IMG/VR virus record: IMGVR_UViG_3300036820_000013
Location: 1-64,000 of that record
Direction: 5' to 3' (one strand)
Length of the DNA stretch: 64,000 nt
From: a virus
Part shown: positions 13,200 through 21,210 of the stretch, piece by piece
Numbering within the stretch: the stretch's first letter is position 1
Layout of the letters: each line of letters starts with the position of its first letter
Notes under the pieces: generated by a model
What the model saw: the letters and a program-made list of their open reading frames with translations, nothing else
The model's database searches: none
What the model was told of the DNA's origin: nothing
Position numbers and translations under genes: made by a program

Positions 13200-13640
13200 A
13201 TGGTACGTCCGGTGAGGCAAGCTCACCTCCGAGCGTCCTTGAGCAAGACGCGAAGCTGGTCGGCTCCGTTGGGTACGACGGAGCCGGCCGGGCCGGCATC
13301 AGTTTGTTCAGGGGCGGGTGAGGATCGGACTAGCTCCGGTCTGGCGCCGAATAGGCATATAGGGCGGGTTCGAGGCCCGCGCCGCCCACGAAGCTGTATG
13401 TGGGTGCAGCCACAGACAGCCTGCGCTAGCCCGGTAGCGTGTATCCGCCTAAGCGGACAAGGGGCTCAGCCTCCCGGGACCTCAAACTCGGGCGCCCAGC
13501 AGCGTAAGGCGGAGCAGCTGGGCGCTCGTTCAAACCTGGGGCACCCGTTGTGGGCGGTTGATCGCGCCGCTACTACGGTTGCAGGTCCTGTCCCACTGCT
13601 GGGCGCAGCGGGTGTCCCAGGCCGAATTGGGCCATTACTA
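13200..13640 (+). other. Noncoding, hairpin-rich stretch (~450 bases)
   Basis: Between the stops/starts at 13191 and 13655 I see no convincing gene. The stretch contains GGTGAG/CTCACC (13211-13227), a 9-bp CGGCTCCGT/ACGGAGCCG hairpin (13261-13286), a tRNA-like fold (13312-13388), TCCGC/GCGGA (13444-13457) and a perfect 9-bp GCGCCCAGC/GCTGGGCGC stem (13492-13525). It may encode one or several phage RNAs. It is the longest gene-free stretch in the window. Confidence 0.5.
13312..13388 (+). tRNA. tRNA-like element, possibly degenerate
   Basis: GGGCGG (13312-13317) can pair with CCGCCC (13382-13387). Between them lies a perfect T-arm: GCGGG (13364-13368), loop TTCGAGG, CCCGC (13376-13380). A three-pair D-arm-like GGA/TCC is present. 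I cannot fold a proper anticodon arm with T33, position 7/66 is G-G, and no CCA is encoded. It may be a decayed tRNA, a tRNA mimic or the 3' tRNA part of an old attachment site. Confidence 0.35.
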
Positions 13641-13654
13641 ATGGAGGGTTGACC

Positions 13655-14029
13655 ATGGCTGACATTGTCGATGCGAGGCTTTACGAGCAGTGCACGAAAG
13701 TCTATGACGCGATGATGAAGAACAGTCAGCCAACCGGAGACCTCTCTAGCCGAGCCTACAGAGGGTACACGACATACCTTCTCGAGCAGGCCGGCTACAG
13801 CTTGTCAAACTACACGCCTATCATGCGCAGGTTGCGGGCGATGGGCTGCATTACACAGCGGGTGCGCGGGGGCCGCGGTACGCCAAGCGAATGGCTACTG
13901 CACAAGCCTCCGACCCGAGCTGCGTTCGCTCGGGGCGGACAGCGTTGGGTAGCCCAGAACGAGCGCATCAACGATCTAGAGGAGCGGGTCTCCGCTCTGG
14001 AAGCCCAGATGGAAGAGCAGGCGAGTTAA
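13655..14029 (+). CDS. Putative winged-helix protein with coiled-coil tail (124 aa)
   Basis: Residues about 30-90 (YTTYLLEQAGYSLSNYTPIM, RRLRAMGCITQRVRGGRGTP) read as a winged helix, with the wing at RGGRGTPSEW; the last 25 residues (ERINDLEERVSALEAQMEEQ) form a leucine-heptad coiled coil for oligomerisation. Likely a small DNA-binding regulator. GGAGGG precedes ATG 13655. It follows the hairpin-rich noncoding stretch and overlaps the next gene (TAATG). Confidence 0.65.
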   Translation: MADIVDARLYEQCTKVYDAMMKNSQPTGDLSSRAYRGYTTYLLEQAGYSLSNYTPIMRRLRAMGCITQRVRGGRGTPSEWLLHKPPTRAAFARGGQRWVAQNERINDLEERVSALEAQMEEQAS

Positions 14030-14394
14030 TGGACCTATCACCCAAGCCGATCTATCGCGTGCGGTTCGAGACAGTCTCAATCAGCGAGCTCCACAAGTAC
14101 TGCAACGCAGACCCGCGGTTCTACAAGAACGTCACGCAGCTTGTGCCTAACTCGCAGATACCTGACGAGGACTGGCATGAGGTCCTAGGGCACGAGACAG
14201 ACAACCCTTGGGACCAGTTCAACAATCTCATGACGTGGGTACTAGCAGACCGCGAGTTCGTACGTAAGGTAACGGTCGAGCTCCAGCCTGATCCAACCTG
14301 GCGTCCTCTCAGCGCAGAAGAGCTGGAAGAAGCAGCTAAACTAGCTGGAAAACCCGCGCTAAATCCCCCTATCCTCCAAGATCCTCAACTCTAG
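14029..14394 (+). CDS. Hypothetical protein (121 aa)
   Basis: Unrecognised 121-residue soluble protein. The start overlaps the preceding stop. The 80-base gap after it holds a GATCAC/GTGATC hairpin and otherwise nothing I can name. Confidence 0.6.
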   Translation: MDLSPKPIYRVRFETVSISELHKYCNADPRFYKNVTQLVPNSQIPDEDWHEVLGHETDNPWDQFNNLMTWVLADREFVRKVTVELQPDPTWRPLSAEELEEAAKLAGKPALNPPILQDPQL

Positions 14395-14474
14395 CTGGAT
14401 AACAGCGAGAAGCGTAAAGATCAGGATCACGCGGTGATCGAACCAATGATAACCAACTACAAAAGAGAGCTGCC

Positions 14475-15038
14475 ATGCACGACCCGGAAGTAGTCGCGTT
14501 CGAGATCCCATGGCTATGGCCGCAGCGCTCTTCGTTCCCGAAAGGTGATAACGTTCGGTGGCGCATCCGCCTCCATCATGACCACTTCGAGGACGAGACC
14601 CATTCCGGCATGTGCGACGGATGCGATCAGCCCATGACTAGTAAGCGCAACCCGTTCCCCTGGTGGAGGCCGAGGAGCTACAGCAAGTTCTGGTGCATAG
14701 CGGGCCATGACTTTTACTGGCGGTCATTCATTACGGTCTGGCATGTGGAGCCGGGAGGACATGATGCCCTCTCGATCTGCCGGAGCCGCTACCAGGACAA
14801 GACAGGTAAGTGGCACCTCACGACCTCCTGGAAGTGGCACTTCTGGCACTATCACGTCCAGATCCCGCCTCTGCAGCACCTGCGCCGCTACCTGTTCACG
14901 CGCTGCGAGGTCTGCGGAGGCAAGTCGCGCAAGGGGCATATGGTCAACCGTTCGCACTCTTGGTACAACAAGAAGTCGCCTTGGTGGAAGGGTGAGACTG
15001 GGCTGAGCCATATGGACTGCGATAGAGCAGGCCTCTGA
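14475..15038 (+). CDS. Trp/His-rich zinc-binding protein (187 aa)
   Basis: 187 residues with an unusual density of Trp and His. Three metal-like clusters are visible: CDGCDQP (about 47-51), C...H (WCIAGHDF) and CEVCGGKSRKGH. The layout suggests zinc ribbons that scaffold a small basic protein. Function unknown. It overlaps the next gene at TGATG. Confidence 0.6.
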   Translation: MHDPEVVAFEIPWLWPQRSSFPKGDNVRWRIRLHHDHFEDETHSGMCDGCDQPMTSKRNPFPWWRPRSYSKFWCIAGHDFYWRSFITVWHVEPGGHDALSICRSRYQDKTGKWHLTTSWKWHFWHYHVQIPPLQHLRRYLFTRCEVCGGKSRKGHMVNRSHSWYNKKSPWWKGETGLSHMDCDRAGL

Positions 15039-15298
15039 TGGATAGGTTCGATCCGAATATCGACCTATCGGTAGTCTGCAGCATGCCAACCGAGCCGTTC
15101 AATCTATACTACGCCTTCAATGTCTGGCCTGCGGCCTGTGCGCACTGTGGGATGGCGCCGACGGTTATGCGCCATGTCTGTGAGATGGCTGTAGTCGACT
15201 GGGTATGGGCTATTGACTATAGCAGGCGCTATACCATCGGTACGCTAGCCGGTATAGAGGTGCTGGTAGACCAGCTACGTGCGATACAGAAGATGTGA
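15038..15298 (+). CDS. Small CxxC protein (86 aa)
   Basis: 86 residues with CAHCG in the middle and a later HVCEM, a possible zinc site. Unrecognised. Start codon overlaps the preceding stop, and the next gene begins immediately after it, so it belongs to a coupled series leading to the SNF2 gene. Confidence 0.55.
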   Translation: MDRFDPNIDLSVVCSMPTEPFNLYYAFNVWPAACAHCGMAPTVMRHVCEMAVVDWVWAIDYSRRYTIGTLAGIEVLVDQLRAIQKM

Positions 15299-15302
15299 TA
15301 CA

Positions 15303-15533
15303 GTGATTGTGCGTAAGCGTCGAAACATCGAAGAAGGTTGTCTAGAAGCGGTGGCTACCTACCAAGAGATCTACATAGACAACCCGCTACCAGACACTAT
15401 AGTCGGGTACACCCTAGTCTTGGTATACGTTCTGCTGCACGGGCATCGAGTAGCCTACCCCTACTCCGCAGAGCTCTGTGAGCGGGCCGAGATTACGTTT
15501 GCGCGGCACCTAACCCCTAAGGAGGCGGCCTAG
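15303..15533 (+). CDS. Hypothetical protein (76 aa)
   Basis: Unrecognised 76-residue helical protein with a basic start (VRKRRN). GTG 15303 is preferred as it avoids overlap; GTG 15279 and 15309 are in frame. Ends in the AAGGAGG-to-GTG junction of the SNF2 gene. Confidence 0.5.
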   Translation: MIVRKRRNIEEGCLEAVATYQEIYIDNPLPDTIVGYTLVLVYVLLHGHRVAYPYSAELCERAEITFARHLTPKEAA

Positions 15534-17029
15534 TGCCTCTATATCAGTTCCAGCAAGAGCTGGTCGATAAGCTCGGTAATCCAAACCTCCCAGGTCGTCT
15601 TATTGCGGACGAAATGGGCTGCGGTAAAACGTATGAAGGCATTGCTATTGAGAAGCGGCTCCGGGACGCTCATACCGGAGCTAAGCTCCGTACACTGATC
15701 GTTGCTCCTTGGTCCGTGCACATAATGTGGCAGAGGAAGCTCATTGAGTTGCTCGGTGTAGCGCCTCGCGACATTGTCGTCATCGATCGTAAGCACCGAG
15801 CGGCATTTCTCCGCTCGGCGCGCATTGGTCAAGCTAAGTATTACATTATCCATTACGAGGCCTTGCGTATCAAGGATATGGAGCCATTGCAGCGCATTCA
15901 ATGGTTCCATATTATCGCGGACGAGATCCATCGCGTCAAGTCACCTCATGCTCTGCAGACTAAGGCGTTCAAGCGCCTTAGGACGCAGTTCAAGACAGGC
16001 ATGTCCGGCTCGATGGCTGATGACAAGCCGCAAGATTTCTGGAGCCCATTGCACTGGGTCCGACCTGATTTGTTCCCAAACGTGTCCACGAAGGACCCTA
16101 CCAAGAAGTTCGTCCAGACCTACTGCGTAACTGAAGAGATTCAAGGCCGCGTACTAAAGGATGCTGACGGCGAGCCTAGGATCGATCCCGAGACAGGCGA
16201 AGAGCTGCATCAGATCCACCACAAGGTCGTCGGCATGAAGCAGGAACGACTAGCAGAGTTCCATCAGCTGATCGCGCCGTTCTATATGCGTCGGTTGAAG
16301 GAAGATGTTCTGGACCTTCCTCCCAAGTACTTCACGCCCATCAACGTTAAATTGCACCCTAGTCAGAAGAAGGTCTATGGCCAGCTCAAACGAGAGTTCA
16401 TGGCTTGGATTGGTGAGCATGAGGATGAGCAACTCTCAGTACCGACAGTCCTAGGCCGACTAGTACGTCTGCAACAAGCCGCGTTGGCATCCTTGATGTT
16501 CTACGACACAGGCAAGGTCGACCCTCGCACTAAAGAGCCAATCCTGAAAGTGAAGCTCCGCGAGCCGTCAGCCAAACTGGACGCCTTTATGGATTGGGCA
16601 GCAGACATCAAAGGACCCGTGGTAGTGTTCAGCCAAAGCCGCGGCATGATCGATCTAGCTGCGGCGCGGCTCGATGCGGCTGGAGCGCGCATCGGTGTCT
16701 ACACAGGTTCGACGCCTGACAAGATGCGGCAGCCGATTATCGACAACTTTCAGGCAGGCAAACTTGACTTCTTCCTGGGGACTATCAAGGCTGGCGGAGA
16801 AGGCATCACGCTGACAACCTCTAGCACCATGGCCTTCTTCGATAGGGCATGGGGGCCATTCAGGAACAAGCAAGCTGAAGACCGCGAGCATCGTGAGGGT
16901 CAGAAGAACGCTGTCCAGATCGTGGACTTCTTCGCTCCGGGCACGGTTGATGCAAAGGTACGCAATACAAACATCGTCAAATGGTCGCACCTGAAGGCGA
17001 TCTTGGGTGACAACAGAGAGGAAGCGTAG
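15533..17029 (+). CDS. SNF2/SWI2-family helicase (498 aa)
   Basis: Two RecA-like lobes. Walker A DEMGCGKT is at about 26-33, motif II DEIH at 130-133, motif III-like TGMSGS at about 156-161, a SNF2-type linker (FYMRRLKEDVLDLPPKYF) at about 251-270, and motifs V/VI as IKAGGEGITLTT and a DREHREGQ stretch (Q-x2-R variant R-E-H-R-x-G-Q). Such proteins translocate on duplex DNA and remodel protein-DNA complexes or replication forks; phage versions go with replication. GTG start at 15533 with AAGGAGG 7 bases upstream. Confidence 0.9.
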   Translation: MPLYQFQQELVDKLGNPNLPGRLIADEMGCGKTYEGIAIEKRLRDAHTGAKLRTLIVAPWSVHIMWQRKLIELLGVAPRDIVVIDRKHRAAFLRSARIGQAKYYIIHYEALRIKDMEPLQRIQWFHIIADEIHRVKSPHALQTKAFKRLRTQFKTGMSGSMADDKPQDFWSPLHWVRPDLFPNVSTKDPTKKFVQTYCVTEEIQGRVLKDADGEPRIDPETGEELHQIHHKVVGMKQERLAEFHQLIAPFYMRRLKEDVLDLPPKYFTPINVKLHPSQKKVYGQLKREFMAWIGEHEDEQLSVPTVLGRLVRLQQAALASLMFYDTGKVDPRTKEPILKVKLREPSAKLDAFMDWAADIKGPVVVFSQSRGMIDLAAARLDAAGARIGVYTGSTPDKMRQPIIDNFQAGKLDFFLGTIKAGGEGITLTTSSTMAFFDRAWGPFRNKQAEDREHREGQKNAVQIVDFFAPGTVDAKVRNTNIVKWSHLKAILGDNREEA

Positions 17030-17433
17030 TGGAGCATCTCAGGGACCGAATTCTAGCTATGGTCGACAAAGAGTTGCCGAAGTACTCGCTGGGCCTAGAA
17101 GTACTAGGTGCGGATGTCGTCTGGGGGAACTGGCAGGTCGCCACACCTCAAGGCCAGGCTAACATCGCGTCGTTCGCAATCGTCACGGCAGTGCGAGCGG
17201 CAGGCTCGGGAGGCGAGGTTCTGCTCGGGAACATACCTCCGATCACTAATTCGCACGTCCTAAGCGGTCCTTGGCCTAGCGAGGCTGAGGTCCGAGCAGG
17301 CCTCACAGCCACCTGCGATGCCCTCCGCGCATTCATAACGCAACAGCGTGCGCCGCAGAACGGTCAGGGTATCCCGCGTGGCCCGATTGCGGACATCATG
17401 CGGCGGGGCATCAGGGACAACCCGCAAGCATAA
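17029..17433 (+). CDS. Hypothetical protein (134 aa)
   Basis: Unrecognised 134-residue protein that starts by TAGTG overlap with the SNF2 gene. The middle (GNWQVATPQGQANIASFAIV) looks like beta strands. It ends right at promoter-like box 5. Confidence 0.6.
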   Translation: MEHLRDRILAMVDKELPKYSLGLEVLGADVVWGNWQVATPQGQANIASFAIVTAVRAAGSGGEVLLGNIPPITNSHVLSGPWPSEAEVRAGLTATCDALRAFITQQRAPQNGQGIPRGPIADIMRRGIRDNPQA

Positions 17434-17484
17434 AAATCTCATCGCGAGGGCCTCTGGAGTTCCCTTAAGGCCTCGTGATATAAT
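17432..17484 (+). promoter_or_regulatory. Promoter-like box 5
   Basis: AAAAATCT (17432-17439) differs from AAAGATCT by one base; GATATAATTAAAAT has its TATAAT at 17479-17484. TGGAGTTCCC lies 23 bases before the -10, and CGAGGGCCT/AGGCCTCG forms a dyad around it. It precedes the QueE-containing unit. Confidence 0.6.
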
Positions 17485-17519
17485 TAAAATAACAACAAGC
17501 CTCAAGCGAAGGCCAGGTA

Positions 17520-17825
17520 ATGGGGCGGCACTACACAACTAAGCATCCGGACAGGGCCATGTCGAAGTACCCGCTTCGGCTTCAGAAGCGCGGCCTAGCG
17601 AAAGCACCCACGATGTCGTCGCTTGAGAGCTTGCGAAAGCGTCAAGCAAGTCGCGCCGCGCCTCAAGACCTACCGTCAGCGCGATACGCCGGCTGGGACA
17701 TCGACGAGGAGGAAGCCCAGCATGAAGCCCGTCGAGTGCAAAAAGTGTCAAGAGAAGATCACGCAACTACCAACCGGAACGTGGATCGACGGCCTCGGAG
17801 TCGTGTTCTGCCTAAGACAGCCTAA
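17520..17825 (+). CDS. Basic hypothetical protein (101 aa)
   Basis: Unrecognised, strongly basic 101-residue protein; the first ATG after box 5. Its last third overlaps the next gene by about 100 bases in another frame and is Arg-rich, so the true product may be shorter or the overlap genuine. The ribosome site (GGCCAGG) is weak. Confidence 0.5.
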   Translation: MGRHYTTKHPDRAMSKYPLRLQKRGLAKAPTMSSLESLRKRQASRAAPQDLPSARYAGWDIDEEEAQHEARRVQKVSREDHATTNRNVDRRPRSRVLPKTA

Positions 17826-17997
17826 CGGAACTCCATTGGAAGAGTTCGGGCTGCATGAACCGATCATCGACCCCGAATGGGCTGATCGCATCCGCTCCCT
17901 CGCCAAGTACAGCCCATCGCACTGGACCCCGGGCGAGATCGCCAAGCTAATGCAACTGGCCGAAACCCAGGTCAAGAATATCCTCGAGGACACATGA
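17722..17997 (+). CDS. Zinc-knuckle/HTH-like protein (91 aa)
   Basis: CKKCQ near the start and one later Cys suggest a half zinc knuckle; the C-terminal 40 residues (HWTPGEIAKLMQLAETQVKN) resemble a helix-turn-helix. ATG 17722 has GAGGAGG upstream within the previous gene. Ends in ATGA overlap with queE. Confidence 0.6.
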   Translation: MKPVECKKCQEKITQLPTGTWIDGLGVVFCLRQPNGTPLEEFGLHEPIIDPEWADRIRSLAKYSPSHWTPGEIAKLMQLAETQVKNILEDT

Positions 17998-18776
17998 CTG
18001 AGACGCTCCTGGTCAATGAAATCTTTGGGCCCACTATTCAGGGCGAAGGACCCGCAACCGGACGCAAGTGCGCCTTCGTTCGACTAGCGATCTGCCCGCT
18101 TCGTTGTCGCTGGTGCGATACCGCCTACACTTGGGCGTTCACGCCCTCGCTCGCGCTGAGGCACCAGAGTCATATCACGTATGACGGGGCAGAAGAAGTG
18201 CACAAGATGTCGATTGAGGACATCGTTAAGCACACGCTACACGCGCTAAAAGGCTCGCAGTTGGTCATCCTATCAGGTGGTGAGCCACTAGCTCAGGTCC
18301 CGCCAAGTATGCAGCGTCCTGATGCGGTCACCACCGATAATGCCGACCCTGTGGCGATGCTAATCAAGGAACTCTACATACATGGAGTCCTGACACATAT
18401 CGAGACCGCGGGAGTTCGGCTACCCAGTCCTTATCTACACCAATACGTTAACCGCTACGTCGTGTCCCCGAAGCTAGTCACTAGTGGCAATAGCCTAGAG
18501 GCGCGCCGAAAGCTTGACGTCCTGGAGTTCTTCGCTCAGACCGCCAAGGCTGACTTCAAGTTCGTTATTACCACGCCTGCAGACTTCAGTGAAGTCGCCC
18601 TGATCGAGAACCTATGTCGCATCCCTCAGGAACGCATCTGGGTGATGCCGGAAGGGACTACGGCAGAAGCGATTCAGCGCAAACTGCCGATGGTAGCTGA
18701 AGGCGCGCTCAAGCATGGCTATAACGTCTCGACCCGACTTCATGTTCACATCTGGGGCGACGAGAGGAAGCGCTAA
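17994..18776 (+). CDS. queE: 7-carboxy-7-deazaguanine synthase (QueE)
   Basis: Radical-SAM enzyme that rearranges 6-carboxy-tetrahydropterin to 7-carboxy-7-deazaguanine (CDG), third step of 7-deazaguanine synthesis. Seen: the N-terminal substrate-binding stretch NEIFGPTIQGEGPATGRKCA, then C34-x3-C38-x2-C41 for the 4Fe-4S cluster, followed by the SAM-binding SGGEPL (about 95-100). At 260 residues it is slightly longer than the usual about 210-245. It is cotranslated with the gene before it (ATGA) and lies 10.6 kb from queD, folE and the dpdA-like gene, which complete the pathway. Confidence 0.92.
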   Translation: MTETLLVNEIFGPTIQGEGPATGRKCAFVRLAICPLRCRWCDTAYTWAFTPSLALRHQSHITYDGAEEVHKMSIEDIVKHTLHALKGSQLVILSGGEPLAQVPPSMQRPDAVTTDNADPVAMLIKELYIHGVLTHIETAGVRLPSPYLHQYVNRYVVSPKLVTSGNSLEARRKLDVLEFFAQTAKADFKFVITTPADFSEVALIENLCRIPQERIWVMPEGTTAEAIQRKLPMVAEGALKHGYNVSTRLHVHIWGDERKR

Positions 18777-18871
18777 TGGAAAAGCCTCTAGCGGTAGCGG
18801 TCCTGATCATTGTCGTTGCCATCATAGCGCTCGGCCTCGCGACCTGGCTTCTCACCGCATTCCAACCTTAG
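18776..18871 (+). CDS. Single-span membrane miniprotein (31 aa)
   Basis: A 31-codon frame that starts on the TAATG overlap with queE and consists of one membrane helix (VAVLIIVVAIIALGLATWLL). No family. The overlap and hydrophobic composition support it as a gene. Confidence 0.5.
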   Translation: MEKPLAVAVLIIVVAIIALGLATWLLTAFQP

Positions 18872-18880
18872 GAGCGGCTC

Positions 18881-19123
18881 ATGATTATCAGCCTGCAGAT
18901 CCCAGATGAAGACTCAGACCTCATGATCGCGCTCAAGGATGTATTGCCTTTTGTGGCTCGATGTATTCGAGCAGAGGCGCTCCTAAGCCAAATGACGCGC
19001 AGTGAGATGCTCCGTCTAACTAGTAGTCAGGCAAGCCTACAAGGAGTCCAAGAGCTCCAACGTGCTGTCGGCGAGCTACTGAACCCGAAACGCGAGATCA
19101 GGATCGACCCAGATGTCCTATAG
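18881..19123 (+). CDS. Hypothetical helical protein (80 aa)
   Basis: Unrecognised 80-residue protein, helical in its second half (LSQMTRSEMLRLTSSQASLQ). Preceded by TAGGAGCGG. It overlaps the next gene by 11 bases. Confidence 0.6.
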   Translation: MIISLQIPDEDSDLMIALKDVLPFVARCIRAEALLSQMTRSEMLRLTSSQASLQGVQELQRAVGELLNPKREIRIDPDVL

Positions 19124-19430
19124 TTCCAAAGAACTGCAAAATCAGGCAGGTATCACTGGCCGTCAGATGGATCATTGGTACCGGCATGGCTGGCTGGTCT
19201 CCTTCGAACGCCATTCAGATGACGGCTCTGGGACGCCGATTGAATGGCCCGAAAGGACCCTGCGCAAGGCTATCCTAATGGGCATCCTGATCGGCTCCGG
19301 CTTCACTCCGATACGCGCTCACGATCTGGCTGAGCGCTACCTGAATCGTCCGACGTTGACCGATCCATTTACAGCCCTCGCAGGTGTCGGAGTGCAAGTC
19401 ACGATATCGCTTCGGGAGAGCCTCATATGA
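19113..19430 (+). CDS. MerR-like HTH protein (105 aa)
   Basis: The N-terminal half (YSSKELQNQAGITGRQMDHW, then YRHGWLVSFERH) follows the MerR/excisionase winged-helix pattern, helix-turn-helix plus RxGWL wing. The C-terminal half is helical and may dimerise. Likely a DNA-binding regulator; no effector domain is seen. Confidence 0.65.
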   Translation: MSYSSKELQNQAGITGRQMDHWYRHGWLVSFERHSDDGSGTPIEWPERTLRKAILMGILIGSGFTPIRAHDLAERYLNRPTLTDPFTALAGVGVQVTISLRESLI

Positions 19431-19612
19431 TCTGCGAGCCTTGCCGCCGCGCTGGCGACATTCTTTCCTCAGTAGAAGATCCCGACCCTTTCGATGAGAG
19501 CAACATGATCGCGCTACATCGGCGATGCAAGGGCGGAACCTTTTGCGACTGCCAACATAGCATTAACCCCAACATGCTCAACCAAGAACGGATCAAGAAA
19601 AATGACGGCTAA
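19427..19612 (+). CDS. Small zinc-finger protein (61 aa)
   Basis: CEPC near the start and H-x2-C...C-D-C later give a four-to-five ligand zinc site in 61 residues. Unrecognised. ATGA overlap with the gene before, and it overlaps the next gene by 11 bases. Confidence 0.55.
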   Translation: MICEPCRRAGDILSSVEDPDPFDESNMIALHRRCKGGTFCDCQHSINPNMLNQERIKKNDG

Positions 19613-20144
19613 AGCGCCCCCAGTCGGCATCAACCTCACTGACGTACCATTCCCAGCAGCCATAGGCGTCTGGGGCGTCTGTCCTGGCGACGGCATGATC
19701 GCAGCAGTCATCCGTCACGCCACCGAGAGCTGGGCAGGCCATGCCGTGATGTACGTAGGCGGCGGGCAGATCGTGGAGGCTACCTGGCCGAAGGTCGAGA
19801 TATCGATGGCCCCGACGCAGAACATCATCTGGGCTACCGGTCAGCCGCTCAATGCAGGCGAGCAGCTACTCGCCTCCAACAAGGCACGCTCGCTCGTAGG
19901 TACTCAGTACGACATCTGGGTCTATCCATTCCTCGCCGCTGCGGTCTTCGACGCTGCGCTCACCAAGGACGTCTCGCACTTGTTCAACAACGACCGCTGG
20001 TGGGACTGCTCCGGTCTTATCGAAGAGTGCGACGTGGTGGCCAACGCTCCGATGTTCCCAGGCAGCTCAGGAAGCGCGCACTTCGTTACGCCAGCCATGC
20101 TCATGACTCTTGGCGCTCAAGAGGGCTGGTTCACAGGACAGTAA
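19602..20144 (+). CDS. Permuted papain-fold (YiiX/NlpC-P60-like) hydrolase (180 aa)
   Basis: A His in WAGHAVMYVGGGQIVEA (about 46-60) precedes a Cys in WWDCSGLIEEC (about 127-137). This H-then-C order and the GxQIVEAT strand are those of the permuted NlpC/P60-type (YiiX, DUF830) papain-like fold, acting on peptidoglycan or other amide/thioester bonds. No signal peptide is seen, so it would work in the cytoplasm or leave with lysis. Lies in the accessory arm, away from the lysis genes. Confidence 0.65.
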   Translation: MTAKAPPVGINLTDVPFPAAIGVWGVCPGDGMIAAVIRHATESWAGHAVMYVGGGQIVEATWPKVEISMAPTQNIIWATGQPLNAGEQLLASNKARSLVGTQYDIWVYPFLAAAVFDAALTKDVSHLFNNDRWWDCSGLIEECDVVANAPMFPGSSGSAHFVTPAMLMTLGAQEGWFTGQ

Positions 20145-20170
20145 AGCGGCACTACTAGAAAGGCAAGCCC

Positions 20171-20959
20171 ATGGCAATGTATCGCAGGAAGGCCCCCACC
20201 GTACAAGCCCATCAGTCACTGCTGAGCAACTGGCTCGTCTGGGAGGGCGGTGTAGAGACCGTTTACGACGACCATACCTTCAAGGCGCTGTTCGAGCCAG
20301 TCGAGCTAGGAATGAACGTAGTCAAGAAGCCTGACTGCGACGTCTTCGGCTTCGACTACAGCTGGTGTCACGAAGAGGTAGACCGTGCTCTCATCAACGA
20401 GCTGCTCGGTCTCGAGGCGATCTCGATCGACAACGCTATCGATGGACAGTCCTGGATGTTCAAGCCGTACCCTCTGAGCATCTACGGCAAGCTCCTAGAC
20501 GCCGTCGTCAAGGACATGCGCTCCCGCGAGGAAGGGCTCGCGACCTTCACGGCAGACGCACCTACGCTCCTCGAGGTTGGCTGCGGCATCGGAACCAAGC
20601 TGGTAGCCGCGAACGAGATCTTCGGCTTCCGAACATGTGGCTTCGACTACAACGAGGAGTACGTAATAGCCGCCAACGAGCTGCTGCGTGCGCATCAGTG
20701 CGAGACGCGGGCGCTCGTCTACGACGCTAGAGATGCCGACTGTGTCGATCTCTACGAGACCAGCGATGTTATCTACATCAACCGGCCCTTCGTCCATCTC
20801 GATCTAGAGACCAAACTGGAGCATATAATTCTGCACTCCATGCACTCAGGTGCGTACATCGTTATCGCTAACGGCGCAACCGACGCTGCCCAGCTAGAAC
20901 TGGGCTCCTGGTGCAAGGTCGCAGAGGACCAGCAAGCTGTAGTCCTGCGGAAGCCCTAG
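20171..20959 (+). CDS. Class I SAM methyltransferase (262 aa)
   Basis: Motif I LLEVGCGIGTK (about 135-145) with the following acidic GFDYNEEYV strand end defines a Rossmann-fold methyltransferase; a D-V-I-Y-I-N-R-P stretch sits where motif IV is expected, but no DPPY/NPPY of a DNA base methylase is visible. The N-terminal 130 residues are unlike common families. Substrate unknown; it could be a modified base, a small molecule or glycan. Confidence 0.75.
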   Translation: MAMYRRKAPTVQAHQSLLSNWLVWEGGVETVYDDHTFKALFEPVELGMNVVKKPDCDVFGFDYSWCHEEVDRALINELLGLEAISIDNAIDGQSWMFKPYPLSIYGKLLDAVVKDMRSREEGLATFTADAPTLLEVGCGIGTKLVAANEIFGFRTCGFDYNEEYVIAANELLRAHQCETRALVYDARDADCVDLYETSDVIYINRPFVHLDLETKLEHIILHSMHSGAYIVIANGATDAAQLELGSWCKVAEDQQAVVLRKP

Positions 20960-20981
20960 GAGGGGCTGTGGTGATGCGCTA

Positions 20982-21188
20982 ATGCCGTCCCGTGAGCCTC
21001 GACTGAGCGGCATGGAGAAGGCTTATCAGGTCTGGGCTCGGAAGAACAACATCATGGACCAGGACCAGCAGAAGGCGAGCCGCATGATCTTTGAGGCGGC
21101 CTGGAACGCTCGCGGGAATGTTTGGGCGCATACAGTCGCCGTGATATTCTTCCTCGCGTTCCTTGCATACTTCGCGACTATCCATTAG
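20982..21188 (+). CDS. C-terminally anchored small protein (68 aa)
   Basis: 68 residues, a helical polar first half and a terminal membrane span (TVAVIFFLAFLAYFATI). Unrecognised. It stands directly before the secreted GH12-like gene. Confidence 0.55.
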   Translation: MPSREPRLSGMEKAYQVWARKNNIMDQDQQKASRMIFEAAWNARGNVWAHTVAVIFFLAFLAYFATIH

Positions 21189-21210
21189 GAGTTCATAGGA
21201 AAGGAATTAC

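Noticed and set aside
13312-13388. Normal tRNA gene
   Set aside because: T-arm and acceptor are good, but no anticodon arm with T33 can be folded and position 7/66 is G-G. Kept only as a tRNA-like element.
13038-13652. 204-codon frame over the hairpin-rich stretch
   Set aside because: Begins inside the gene at 12670 in another frame, is Arg/Gly/Pro-rich without motif and runs through several strong stem-loops.
17994-18776. QueC as the fourth deazaguanine gene
   Set aside because: I looked for the SGG-x-DS motif throughout; the only SGG hit of note is SGGEPL in QueE, which is its SAM-binding motif.
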